Shown here: positions 1 through 11,599 of the stretch, in pieces
How positions within the stretch are numbered: the first letter of the stretch is position 1
Layout of the letters: each line of letters begins with the position of its first letter
Assembly (NCBI RefSeq): GCF_037975245.1
Contig: NC_092576.1
Span: 44,609,611-44,673,610, forward strand
Length of the DNA stretch: 64,000 nt
Source of the DNA: Apostichopus japonicus
Taxonomy: Eukaryota; Echinodermata; Holothuroidea; Aspidochirotida; Stichopodidae
Direction: 5' to 3'
Position numbers and translations under genes: made by a program
The notes under the pieces: generated by a model
What the model saw: the letters and a program-made list of their open reading frames with translations, nothing else
What the model was told of the DNA's origin: nothing
The model's database searches: none

Positions 1-841
1 CTATATATAAGCGGAGCGCAACCATCAGTTGGCGCGGAGCCAAAATATTTTTTTGGGCCAAAAAATACTCCTAGATCGTCGGAAAAAACACTTCCCGTTC
101 AAATTGCATTAACACATCGGTCTCATGTCGTAGGATGTTGACGTTCAATAATTCCAGTAATACATTATGGGTCGTTATGCAATGAACATCATTAGAGAAC
201 CGTTGGTTGGGGAAATTATTGAAATGTCAAACTGTATGGAGTATAATCGAGACTACTGTGCAAATACAGTAATCAAACCTAAGCATAGGCCTAATATCGG
301 CTGAAACTTTGTATCCATCTGATCCTAATTTCCAGTGCTTTTTTTTTACTTACCAGATACACCAATTTATTCTTAGTTTTTATATTTATATGAAAGCCCT
401 GCCCTTTTTTTCAAGTGAACGCACTTTCAAGTCTGTTGGGTCATTGTTTTAGAATTTTGCAAAATGATCATATGCCCCGATATTGTAATCAGTACAACTT
501 GGCTAGTATTGGGCTTTAAATTATAAACTGTGTTTCATTATCATAATAAATAACACAGCTATCTCGATACAGACATTAAGACCCAATGACACAATGATCA
601 TGATGTCCGTATTCCGTATTACTTGAAAATATGTATATTGTGTTGTTGAGTCTTTTCTTTCCCAGTAAAACGGGCCCTCCGTATCCAAAGATTTAACCCT
701 TTTCTGCGCATCAGTATAGTGAGGGCCCCCTTTTAGCCTGGGTCACCGGCTCATCACGACCCGAGCCCATAGGAGTTACGCTACTTTGCCCTACATTCTT
801 TTCATTTTAAAAGACTCACAGATTCATGTTCATTACACACT
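1..841. other. Unique left flank with a fragment of the MITE core
   Basis: No gene is seen. Positions 8-41 hold one copy of the GCGGAGCGC..TTGGCGC core that recurs in the MITEs of this window, so a MITE end probably lies just outside the window. A short inverted pair GGGCCCTC / GAGGGCCC lies near 673 and 720. The rest is AT-rich non-coding sequence without a match elsewhere in the window. Confidence 0.5.
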
Positions 842-1494
842 GAAGAAAAATCTTCATTTAAAGGGTAAAATTTTCCCTCAAAAGTGGATGTAATTCCGAA
901 GGGTATATATCAGAACTACGCAGTAGATATACGTGGTATATATGTTGATTCCAACTTTACACCTCGATTTTTACCAAATGCGGCTATTTATAGTTCCGAA
1001 ACCTTAAGGTTCCTCTAATTACACTGAAATTTTCACACTTTTACTTTTTCTTCCATTAATTTGGAATATTAAAGAATATAAGAGTTTCTATTTTAACTGG
1101 CAAATTTACACGTAACGAAACAACGCCACCATACATAAGCAGTTTTTCTGTGTTCGGTGACAAGACACTCGATCGGATCGTATCGTTACTATCAGTTGCC
1201 TACATTCAACGTTACTATTACTAATGCATGTGGGGCTAGCCAGGTAGTCTACAAAGGAAAGTGCTGCAGGTTACCGTAAACGTTGCCCATTTGAAGTTGG
1301 CTTTTGGAAATTTGGTGGAGTATATGCATTGTAAGTAAATTCCTTAAAAGTGTTCCGGATATATTAATAACATTTAGAGTAAATACCTTCATGCTGAACA
1401 CAAATAAAGTAAGACCATGGTAAGAGTTAGAGTAGACTAGCCTAGGCCTAACGTTCGTCCTAAATTATGCCTAGTATTAGTATTACATGGAATG

Positions 1495-1795
1495 GTAAAT
1501 CACAGCTGCCTGCTACTGCTTGTGCTGATACTACTACTAGGAATATAAAATGTGATAAATTAATTAAAGTGTATACTTGTAACAGACTGATAAACCTACA
1601 CAGTTTGCAGCCTGGTGATCTTCCAGATCTTTTAAAGTAAAGGCTTAATATTTGACGCACCTCCAAATATTACTACTAGTACTACTATACTAGCCTACTT
1701 CTACTCTAGCTAGTACTAGCAACGATACAGCAGGCAACAATAACTTTTTTGCAGCCAAGCAGAGTTAAATATTCATGAGTTTGAATCCATTTCAG
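1495..1795 (+). pseudogene. Broken counterpart of the candidate exon in copy 2
   Basis: Aligns with 40684-40928. The acceptor seen in copy 2 (TATTACAG) reads TATTACATGG here. A 19-base insertion after the shared GGTGAT word shifts the frame, and further CTACTA-type insertions follow. The exon-end signal TTTCAG followed by GTATATG is still present. If the exon is real, copy 1 has lost it. Confidence 0.3.
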
Positions 1796-3244
1796 GTATA
1801 TGCTGATCAAATTGTGTTTTTGCATGTTTTTGGGCATTTGGAAATCTAACTCCCTAAAAATAACCCAAATTACCTCAATATAATACCACTAATCTCTGGG
1901 ACCTGACCTTTCTGAGAATAGAGGCTCAGAGCATAGCAAACAGCATCCAAAGATAATGGATGTTTACTAAGGCCTTCACTACAGTAAGCTTATCGACAGA
2001 TGTGTCAATTTAGGGGTAAGAAAGAACTTGCATTCGTGCGATGCAATTTTGAACCATTTCACGAAATATAAATCTTTGGGTATGTCTCAATCTCTCTGCC
2101 ATAAAATAAGGCAGTCAGAAAGTCACAACTCCACAAAAACAGATACACAAGCAAACGGAACACTACAGTAAAAGAAAGGGGCTGATAGATTCCATATTCC
2201 ATAAACGAGTTACAAAAGTAAAACATGTGAAAACGTTTGCCGTCTCGGTACAATATTCATCCCCACAATATATTCTCTGTACGTGTTTGTGTGCATCACT
2301 TAGCCCTGTGCGTACAGTAGTAGTGGTATGTCATTGGTTCTGCTTCAGAGAACTAAGTCACACATGGCCTCAGTGTAGAAGTGTACAACAATTTTTTGTA
2401 ACATAAGTTTTTTTTTTTCCCCTGCACCTATGGGATGAATCATGGCTGAAGGTTAACAATTGAGTATGCATTTTAGAATAACAAGGCAACCATGGCTAAG
2501 TAATTTAGGCATTTTGATATGGGGTAGTGTTAATAGTGCTGAAGTAATAGCTTGATCAAAAGTATTCCTCAAAGTCCCACAATGTCGTCACAGGGTGACC
2601 TACAGTCACTTAAGCACTTAGGAGTTTTTGCGAAAAGAGCAAATTCCTTGTCCAAAATTGCTAGGTTTGATCCAGTTTTACCGAGTCCCATTACAAAAAA
2701 AAAAAAACACATTCTGTGATATATCAATGGAAAAGTGTAAAGATTCAATATAACATATTTGAAAGGATTAGGGTATGTTGATAAACCACCAGCTATGTAT
2801 TTTAAGGAAATAAACAGTACCTCATTAAACCTTGCATTGTGTTCACACTAATGAGTTATGAAATTGTTATCAGTGTCTTCATCATTAAAAGCCATTAATG
2901 AGGTTAATCAATGGTCTCACATATTAGTGCAATCACAGAAGTTAAATTTCAATCAGGTTATAATGCCAAGGGAATCCAGACCTACTTCATAAAAATAAAA
3001 AAAAATTCATGGCTCCTATAAAATTCATTCATGATAAAAAAACAGCATACATACAGTATATGGGCAACAAAAGTAGTTTCATATTGGGTATCATGTCCCA
3101 ATAAAAGCTCTTGATTGTATTCAGTTTTCATACTTTTAAAAATGACCATCTGTGTGCAGTAATTTGGTGTTAGTAAGTAACATGAAAATGCACAAGACTA
3201 ATGTTCAACAGGCACTAGATAGTTCTCATGTCCGTAGCACAAAC

Positions 3245-3320
3245 CAGGGAGTTGTTCCATTACAACTCCCTGCACGAACAAGGTATTATGATCAGAGTTG
3301 TTATGGAACAATAACAACTC
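3245..3320. repeat. Two adjacent perfect hairpins (copy 1)
   Basis: Hairpin 1 (3245-3272) has an 11 bp perfect stem, CAGGGAGTTGT with its complement and loop TCCATT. Hairpin 2 (3295-3320) has a 10 bp perfect stem, GAGTTGTTAT with its complement and loop GGAACA. The two share the GAGTTGTT word, so they may be the facing ends of a small foldback element. A related word (TGTTCCATAACAACTC) occurs at about 31145. Confidence 0.7.
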
Positions 3321-3689
3321 CCTTGTATGATGTTAACACTTTTCTGTGTGACAAAATACTTAAATGCATACATGTGGTAACATGTTGCTATGATCCGATA
3401 CTAGCTGGTTGGGTGTATAAATAGATCACCATTATGCAAACTGCACTGCACGTGGTTTCCATTATGTAATAAGTTTTATTTTATGAATTTGTCAATCTGA
3501 CATATATGCTACTGTATATGTGTATGCTGCATGTACAACTTATTGTATCTTAATAATATACAGCTAAACAGTATTGAGAACTCTGATAAACAACATTTTC
3601 AAAGTGACAGTTGGGGATCTAAAAAGACCACTGAAAGCTTTCTGTAGCTATATAACATGATACTAAACATTATATATCTCTGCAAGCTA

Positions 3690-3990
3690 GTGTACCCTGG
3701 CTTGAGATGTATGGCTTGAATAAGGTTTTCACAAGTTTGCCCTGTTGACCCAACCACTGGCCTAGACATACCAATAAATAGATCTATCCATGCTTCAAAT
3801 TGAGTTTTCACAATTTGACCATTTTTACCTAAATTACCTTTGACCTTCACCAAAAACAATAGGCTTCTTGTACTTGTGATGAATCTATGTACACACTGTA
3901 CCAACTATGAGATCCGTCCAATAAAGCTTACTGTCATCAGAAACTGTGTTTAGGGAACCAGCTAGGATTACAAACACAGTACTCCCACTG
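3690..3990 (+). repeat. Dispersed GACCTTTGACC repeat, copy-1 member
   Basis: About two to three degenerate monomers with recurring words CACAATTTGACC, ACCTTTGACCT, AAAAACAATAGGCTTCTTGTA and GATCCGTCC, then a CA-rich tail (ACGCACACGCACAC) and the word ATGCCATC. The same order is seen at 24100-24830. Confidence 0.65.
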
Positions 3991-4788
3991 ACGCACACGC
4001 ACACATATGCCATCGGGAGTGGAAAGTTTTTAACATCATTGCAACCAATATCAAAAATGAACTCAGTCATAATGCCAAAGTCTGTGTACACGAATAGTCC
4101 TGATCTTAAACCCCAAATGATACGTTGAGGGACTAAATGTACCGGTATACATAGTCTAGGGTGCATGCAATTTTTAAGTAAATGAACTGCATGCGGGATG
4201 AGGCTTAGAACCATGCGTGAATACTCAGTCAATCTCTTGAAGTGATTGCATGCTAAATACCGGGGTAAAACTATCATACCAAATAATAGATCAATATTCA
4301 AACTTAGTAGTGTGGCATTTTTCTCAACTGTTGCATATTCGGTTTCCATGAAAAAAGTGATCGCTAAATTAACTAAACTGACATGAATATTGGACAACAT
4401 GTACAGTAAGTATTGACATCAAATAGGGAACTGCACTGTCAAGACTTCCACTTGCAATTTATGAAACAATTATCTGGACTTATTTATGTTCATTCTCTTG
4501 TCAAAAAAGATGGCTTAAATTTGGCACAATTTGAGGAATGCAGAATGAGAACACCACAACAGATATGCTAGACTTTATTGCAAGAAGTACAGGGCTGCAA
4601 TTTCAAGGTCGACACAGGATATCAGAATATTGTAACTTTGAGCTGCTGGTTCATGCTGACCATGGGATGCAGCGAGAAATGGCTTATATGGAAATAAGGA
4701 GCTCCCACAAGCATATATTGCAAACATCCCCAGTTGTCTTTAATATTCAGTAAGTATTAACTGTGAGATATATTTTAAATCCCTATGA
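3911..4788. other. Segment kept in copy 1 and deleted in copy 2
   Basis: Flanked by direct CTATGA words at 3905-3910 and 4783-4788. Copy 2 has a single CTATGA at 43034-43039. The dispersed repeat at 3690-3990 runs across the left edge without a break, so copy 1 is the ancestral form and copy 2 lost the block, apparently by joining at the 6-base microhomology. No gene is visible inside. Confidence 0.8.
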
Positions 4789-5204
4789 CCTGAAGTTAGT
4801 TTTCTAAAGTCTTCCTTTAATATCCTCTAAGTCTGATCACCACACACTATACATAATATAAATTTACTGTACTTAGTTTCAACACGAACAAAGATGATGA
4901 AAATTTGCTGTTTATTTTCAAAATCTTTAAACGATCTAAGGCAACGGCTAACAAAGTAATGTAAGAAAGACGTTCCACTTCCCACCAAGTCCACTGCCAA
5001 ACCTTTTGTTTTACTTTGCTACTTCCACCATCATAGAATGTTATCAGAATTGAAATGACTTTATGTGTAGTCTTTGAAAACCAAATGTACTGTATATCTG
5101 GCAGGCTGGAATGAATTGTAGGTAGGATTGTGAGGCGAAGACTTGAGGTGTTAACACACCATCACATTTAAACCTTGATTATGATGTGTTCATTTGTACC
5201 TTTT

Positions 5205-6006
5205 AGTCAAATACCTTCACATACCTGGGCAGTACCATATCCAGCAACAACAGTGCAGATGTTGAAGTATCAAAGCGTGTACAAGCTGCCTGCAAGTCCT
5301 TTGGAGCTCTCTCAAAGCGTCTATGGTCAAGACATGAGATCAAATTGACAACCAAGATGAAAATATACAGGACATTAGTTATGCCATCTCTTGTATATGC
5401 TACAGAAACCTTGACACTATACAACCGTCACATTAAGAAACTGGGCAGTATTCAGATGAACCATCTACGTCAGGTCATGAACATCAAATGGCAGCATAGG
5501 GTAGCCAATGTGCAGGTCCTACCGAGAGCAGGCCTACCAAGCATTGAATCTATGGTCACAGCCTTACAGTTAAGGTGGGCAGGACATGTTCGCAGAATGC
5601 CTGAACATCGGTTGCCAAAAATGGTTTTCTATGGTGAGCTTTCAGAAGGCAAAAGGCAACAGGGTGGTCAAATCTTGCGTTACAAAGATACCCTGAAACG
5701 AAACTTGGGAAAAGCAAACATCGATGTTGACACATGGAAGTCATTGGCCAGTGATAGGATCAGCTGGAGACTCGCAGTGAGGAACACCATCAAGACAGTG
5801 GAAGACAGGAGAAATGAAATGTACAAGCGGCAGCATGATTTACTTCATGGGGCAGTTGATAGTTTTACCTCAGACTATCAATGTATCACCTGCAGGAGAA
5901 ACTTCCGTTCCAATGCTGGTCTGTCCTCGCACAAGAGGACCAGGAAATGTTAACTGATTGCCTGTTGCACCCAGCAGTCATCGTCGGTAGCGATCGACAG
6001 TCGAAG
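5205..6006 (+). mobile_element. 5'-truncated non-LTR retrotransposon insertion
   Basis: An 802-base insertion present only in copy 1. It is flanked by a perfect 13 bp target-site duplication, ATTTGTACCTTTT at 5192-5204 and 6007-6019. The unoccupied site in copy 2 is near 43444-43456. The element keeps only the C-terminal part of its ORF and a ~53-base 3' tail ending near CGATCGACAGTCGAAG, with no poly(A). The intact target duplication and nearly open frame indicate a young insertion, later than the segmental duplication. Confidence 0.93.
5213..5953 (+). pseudogene. C-terminal fragment of LINE reverse transcriptase protein
   Basis: An open frame of about 246 codons ends in TAA at 5951-5953. 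It covers the region after the RT palm: the FTYLGSTISS word that follows the catalytic core, then SKRLW, LVMPSLVYATETLTLY, the LRWAGHVRRMP word, LASDRISWR, and a C-terminal Cys/His finger (CITCRRNF..SHKRTRKC). These words are standard in APE-type LINE ORF2 proteins of invertebrates. I place it near RTE-like or related clades but cannot fix the clade without a tree. The endonuclease and the catalytic YxDD motif are missing through 5' truncation, so this is a dead-on-arrival copy. No premature stop or frameshift is seen in the part that remains. Confidence 0.88.
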
Positions 6007-6591
6007 ATTTGTACCTTTTGCAACAATGTCAACATCAAAATGTGAGGCTTTTAAAAAATATTTACATGGAATGTACTTCAGCGAGACTTTGAAATGTTGT
6101 TTTGGTTTGTTGTAGGTTAACAAGAGCTGATGGAATTTCTCCACAAGAGAATGAAGTACTGTCATCAATAAAATGTGCAGACAGAAGAATATTTTTACTA
6201 GAGATCAAAATTTTCAATGAAAGGAAAGGCTTTTAATTAAAATTGGACAAACAACTTCTGTAGATACAATGAGAACTAGATTTATATGTCATTGCTTGGA
6301 GCCATGTACGGTGCATTCTATGAGTTTTCTTTTTAGTTTTTGGACAGGTAAATGACATGCATACAAATTAAAATTTGTTAATGAACTTTCTACCTTCACA
6401 GCATCAAAAAAGACATTATTAATAATCCATTTATATTAATTCTTATGTTGCTGTATTTGAGAATAATTTTCGTAAGTAAAACAAAATTGTAATCATATTT
6501 ATTGCATTAACTATTATTCATGTAACTCCCTTACTTAACTGTATCAATAAAACATTGTTTCACCAATCCATTATTCCAGTTTTAATAATGA

Positions 6592-7250
6592 TGGGAGGGG
6601 AGACACCAAGGTCCTTCAATACTTCAGTTACCCAATAAATGCTAACTAAATGCTCAATAATGCTTCCCACAATGGGGATGTTGAATCTAGCAAACCTTAA
6701 GTCTAGTGGACCCTCAATGTAATGGGCACCCCCCTATTGGTACTGCATGTGGTATACTTTTGTTAGTGAAACTAAGAGTTTCATCCTAGTCATTACATTG
6801 AGGGATATTCTTTATTAAACTCCCTGACTTCACTGCAGCGTATTGGTAATCAACTATTCTAGTTGTAATGTTGCTAGTACTGTATTTGAATCCTTTTGTT
6901 AGTGAAACGAAGCGTTTAATGCTATCCATTACATTTAGGAGTACTCTCTAAGTCTCTACCTTCACAACATCATATAATAAATTATTAACAATCCATTATC
7001 TCTTTATATTTATGGCAGAGCTGTAGTCGAGTCCAATTAGCCAGAGTCCGATCCAAGTCCGAGTCCACTTGGTCTGAGCCAAATCCAAGACCCCTCAAGT
7101 CCGAGCCGACTCCAGATGATCAAATATGATCACCTTTGGTAAAAATTCTTGAACTGTTATGATAATTATGCACCCAGGAGGAAATTTACCTCATGCTTTA
7201 ATTTTTTTGGACCTGATAAGTAGCAGCAAGCTCTTCCTGGTTCATAAATG
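6592..7250 (+). repeat. Single unit of a block tandemly doubled in copy 2
   Basis: Starts at GGGAGGGGAGACACCAAGG and runs to the TTCCTGGTTCATAAATG word. Copy 1 has one unit and copy 2 has two. Internally, the passages near 6765 and 6893 (TTTTGTTAGTGAAAC.., CATTACAT..) are themselves diverged repeats. Confidence 0.75.
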
Positions 7251-9189
7251 TTCAGACCGGGCGCTCAACTTTCAAACCACGCAGGGAGAGGCAAAATCAT
7301 ATTCAAACCACGACCACCGCCAGGTTAAAACGGGCTTGTGAGAACGCTGCTGTTCTAAAAGTGATATTCTAGTTACATTTAGGATTGCCAATTAATGATT
7401 TCAAATCATCATCATTATCATGGTTGCTACTTTTTCTGATGTCATCATCATTTGTGCATTATTGTTATCGTTGCCATGTTGCATTTGCCAGTATCAATTT
7501 TGCTTATTGTTCTCTCAAAATTGCAGAGTTAAAGGAAGAAATGTTAGCTAATAGTTAGCATACCATATAATCTTGGTCTTTAACTTGTTTACGCTGAGGT
7601 CGGTATGAACAGAAGTGTTAATAATAGTTTTTCTTTCTGTTAAAGTATTTTCTGAATCATTTCATTAATTTTATATTTATACTGGAATTTTCAGTAGGTG
7701 TTGGTTTCATTGAGGGTCAAAGGCTTCTCAAGGTCAGTAGAGTAACAAAGAGCATCTAACTCAACAAGGAAAAGTTGGTAGTCATATGTAGTGCATATAG
7801 GTTTCTGACATTGAGTACTATTCTATAAATTTGTTCAGTATAGCAGAAGCCCATGTGAGATAACTAGATATCTGAAACTGAAAGCCCCTTTAACATGATA
7901 ATTCAATATTGGAATGATGAATGGAAGTTTGTATGCAGGTGTATCATGTGCTGAGTTCACGCTAATGCTTTTAGCCAAGTCAAAGGTTATTTGAGGCCAA
8001 TAAAGGTAAAATCTAATAATCTTCATGATCCCATACTATCTAGTATCTGACTAGTAGCTGCTTTAATAGCTGAATCTTAGGGCAATTAATATATTTATCA
8101 GAACAAGTAATGTACCTCAAAAGACTTCTTAAGCTCTTTTGAGCCCCATTCAATATTGCAGTGCATTAAATTCATCATTCTTTTAACAAATTTACTCCAA
8201 ATTGCTAGTTTCATGTTCTGGGATATGAACGTTGTCATATCATGTTGCATGAGTGTTGTAACTGGTTTACAAGCTTGCAAAAGTCTCAAAAGAAGGATGG
8301 GGTGTTGGGATAAATAGTTCAAAATAATATTGACAAAATTGTACCATATTTTCCTTTTTTCCCCCCATATTTTGCCACTGCTTGAATAAGACTAGTTGAT
8401 AGGCCTTTTTGTGAGCTCCACCTCTGACAACAAGGTACAGTAGACTTCAACTGCATCTTGTTGGCAACATCCTAGGAAAGTTTCAATAAACACATATGTT
8501 TCTATACAATGGGGAATCTGATGAACATTCCAATACTGCGAGTCTTTATTGGACATTTTAGTAGGAGGCAATAACCAATTTTGCTATCGTTACATAGGTC
8601 CTTCACAAAATGCCACTTAAAAAACTAATTACATTCTTGGGAAGGTGGATTTTATTGTCAAATACAACATCTGTCAAATATTTAGTTTCCCTACCTGTCC
8701 AACCCCCCCCCCCTCCCCTCCATTTATCCCGAGTAGTTAACAGAAACTGGGATAAAACATTCTTTTTTAGGAAACAGGGAAACAAGGTTAAATAATGTTG
8801 TTTGAGGTATTGAGTATTTATCTATATTACCCTTTCGAATCTAGATAGGAGGAAGTAGCAAATAATGCAAGGAGAACATGAAGTTCAAATGGATGCTTTA
8901 ATTGCTTTTACCCAAAACATTGCTATATTCATTGATAAATATAATCCACTTAAATTCAGTACCGTTGTACAACATGCAAAAGAGATATGGTATTGATGTA
9001 CTTTCTGAATTTAGACTATTGCAGGTGAACAAGTTTAACATTGGTTTTTAATTTGACTGTATGTAGAAAACACCGGTTACATAATGAACCTCAGATACAA
9101 TGTAAATACATATAACTGCTAGGAGCTGTTTAACAAACAGCAAAAAAAAATTATTACTTGACTATCAAGAGATTTACAGAACTCCACTC

Positions 9190-9715
9190 CTTCAACAATA
9201 TTTACAGTGGTGCAGACTTCAAAGCAGTGCAAGGGCAACAACTGCCTATCTCTTAAAGAAATTTCCAATTGCTTTCATTTCTAGCATTTGCATATGTTCA
9301 AAAGAAAAATGACAAATTAAAAGATGTGGTCCTTTCAAAATGTTACCACATCTCCTCCCCCTCTCTCCCCCACCAAACAAAGTATTGCATGTACAGCAGT
9401 AACCCTTTTTGTACATGTGCAATATATGGGGCAGAGCCTTATTCATGATTTGACCAAGCCCTTTATCCATTTGAATAGCACATGTTATGTCAGTGGTATT
9501 CATATCAATGCTTTATAGAAAATGTGTCTCATGGTAAATTTTCTAGCTGATAGCATGAATGTGAATGAACTGAAGTTGTAGAAGTTGCTTTGTCTATATA
9601 TTTTTAAAAGTAACATGAAATTTCATATTGATTTTTAATGAAAAATATTTGCATTTATCAGTAATAAACAGAAAGAAGACATAATGATTTCTGCTATAGT
9701 GTCTTATCTCTGCCT
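9190..9715. other. Low-divergence island, copy 1
   Basis: About 520 bases with only four differences from copy 2 that I can find, against about one per 20-25 bases elsewhere. Short frames exist on both strands (minus 85 codons, plus 64 codons), but neither looks like a known protein and neither has flanking splice signals I trust. It may be a conversion tract, or a conserved exon, UTR or non-coding RNA. Confidence 0.5.
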
Positions 9716-10095
9716 CCTATGCTAAAATTGTGTTCATTGGGTCGTCCTTGTACTTCGAACACATTGCTCCCTAACTCAGCAAACCCATATTCGATCTTAA
9801 GATGCTAGACAGTTTACTGTTATGACTTGCCTGGTGAAAAATAGGGTTTTTCTTTGATGCAAAATTCCAGTTATCGCTATTGTTGACAAACATGACTGGC
9901 TTTGGTTGAAGTATGAATTTCATTCATTATACTAAACTTTCGCTGTAGGTTAGGGTAACATAGATGTAAAGGTGTGGGAGATTCGTTTAACCCATCTTCC
10001 TGTCGTCTGATATGCGATTAATGTGGCACCTCATTGTCCACTGTGTAAATTTGATTATACCTACTGAATGTTCTAGCAAGTTCTCTACCAATATT

Positions 10096-10142
10096 GATGA
10101 ATTTGCATCTAGATGAATTTGCACTGGATGAATTTGCATCAT
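10096..10142 (+). repeat. Short tandem GATGAATTTGCA repeat with octamer words
   Basis: Three to four units of GATGAATTTGCA(T/C) in a row. Two contain the exact POU octamer ATTTGCAT and one a single-base variant. The cluster is kept in copy 2 at about 48528-48575. Further exact ATTTGCAT words occur at about 9287 and 9651. Confidence 0.5.
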
Positions 10143-10470
10143 GCCAACTATGTAAGGAGCCATTTCTTTGAACCTTGCAAGACTGGTCTATAGAGTTTCA
10201 GCTAATTTAATACAAAGCCTTGTAGAACCTGGGATGTGTTACCTAGAGATGGATATCAACGAATAAAGCTAAGAATTTAAGCCGATCGATGAAGAATTCA
10301 AATACTGTGTAATCCTATCCTACTTCAAAGGTGTGGTCGAAAGGTAAAATTACTGGTCTTTTCAGATCTGCAAATTCATCTTGAGTACTTCTTTTTAGTC
10401 ACATAGTATCTTGAAACAACTGAAAGTTGGAGACAGTACTTTGAAGATATGTGCTTCGGCACCATGTACC

Positions 10471-10906
10471 CAGTGGCGTAGCCACGGGGTGGGGGTGAGG
10501 TGTGGGCGACAGCCCCATGAAAGCTTGTCGCCACCACGTCGCCCTCCCACTGGGATTTTGGGTGTCGAAAAAATACATGTGCGAAATATATCTTTCATTG
10601 GTCAGCATGATATCGAATCTCCAGATGACCACTCATGAACGACCCTTCGACCGCGGACCGGCAGTAGACTATAGTTGCTGAAAAAACCTGACGTAGTTGC
10701 GCATAGGCCGAGATATGTCATGATATTTCAAGGCAACTTACCAGATTGTCTTTTTTCTTCTATTTCTCTAAACTATTTGATTACCATATCAGCGCCAACC
10801 CATGGTGGCACTCCACTCAGGTAGTAACAAGACGCCCTCCCAGGAATTGGTCAAGCCCCCCCAAGCGCCCACCCCCTCCACTGAAACAATCCTGGCTACG
10901 TCACTG
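10471..10906 (+). mobile_element. hAT-like MITE, family with CAGTGGCGTAGCC ends (copy 1)
   Basis: Ends are CAGTGGCGTAGCC and GGCTACGTCACTG. The 8 bp flanks are CATGTACC on the left and CATGTGCC on the right. It carries the GCGCCAACC..TGGC core at 10791-10820. There is no coding capacity. The 8 bp duplication and CAG..CTG ends suggest the hAT superfamily. It lacks about 130 internal bases present in the copy-2 member. Confidence 0.82.
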
Positions 10907-11102
10907 CATGTGCCACAGGTTTATCTGATATCAAAGTGAAAGCGGTTTCCACAAGAACAAAGAAAGCATATCTACATTTTTGTGTAACACCTACACAACT
11001 CAATCCCCACGCAAACAAGACTACCTACGTATAGTTTTCATTGAGGATTCCAATGATTCCTGCAATTTCTACCAATAACATATAAAAAGTCACTCCTGTT
11101 AT

Positions 11103-11428
11103 CGTGGCTGAGTTAGGGGTATTGGCAGAGGGGCGAGCATGGTCTGTATGGGCGCTTTCGATTTTATCTAAGCGGAGCGCCACCACAGGTTGGCGCAGAG
11201 CGTACAGAATTTTTTTGAGTAAAGATACTCCCTATATCGCCGGAAATGACCCTTTATGTATAGGTGTCATCGCCAACAAAATGTGACAAATGTCAATAGG
11301 TATATGAGAGCGCAATAAAAAAGTAAATAATCGCGAATAAGTAAAAAGTGGTGAATAGCTGAAAAGGGCGCAAGCTTTTCATTTGAGTTCGCCCCCCCCC
11401 CTCTGACTGTATGGACGCTCCGCCGCTG
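11103..11428 (+). mobile_element. hAT-like MITE 'E', single copy (copy 1)
   Basis: Begins CGTGGCTGAG (one A lost from CAGTGGCGGAGC) and ends CGCCGCTG. It is flanked by a perfect 8 bp duplication CCTGTTAT (11095-11102, 11429-11436). It contains the GCGGAGCGCCACCA core at 11170-11206. In copy 2 the same target site holds two members with 1.74 kb between them. Confidence 0.85.
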
Positions 11429-11599
11429 CCTGTTATGATATTAGAAACAAAGACTGATATGAGATGAGTGTGCCATATACCAACTGACGACTGATAACAG
11501 TATTACAGTGCATGTCCTAGCCTTTTGACATCGTATGAATCTAGCAGACAACGTACAGGTACCGTCTGGTACCATTATTCGTTTTGAGCGCTATTTAGG

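Noticed and set aside
9246-9518. 85-codon minus and 64-codon plus frames present in both copies
   Set aside because: Both strands are open over the same bases, there is no known motif, and presence in both copies follows from the recent duplication.
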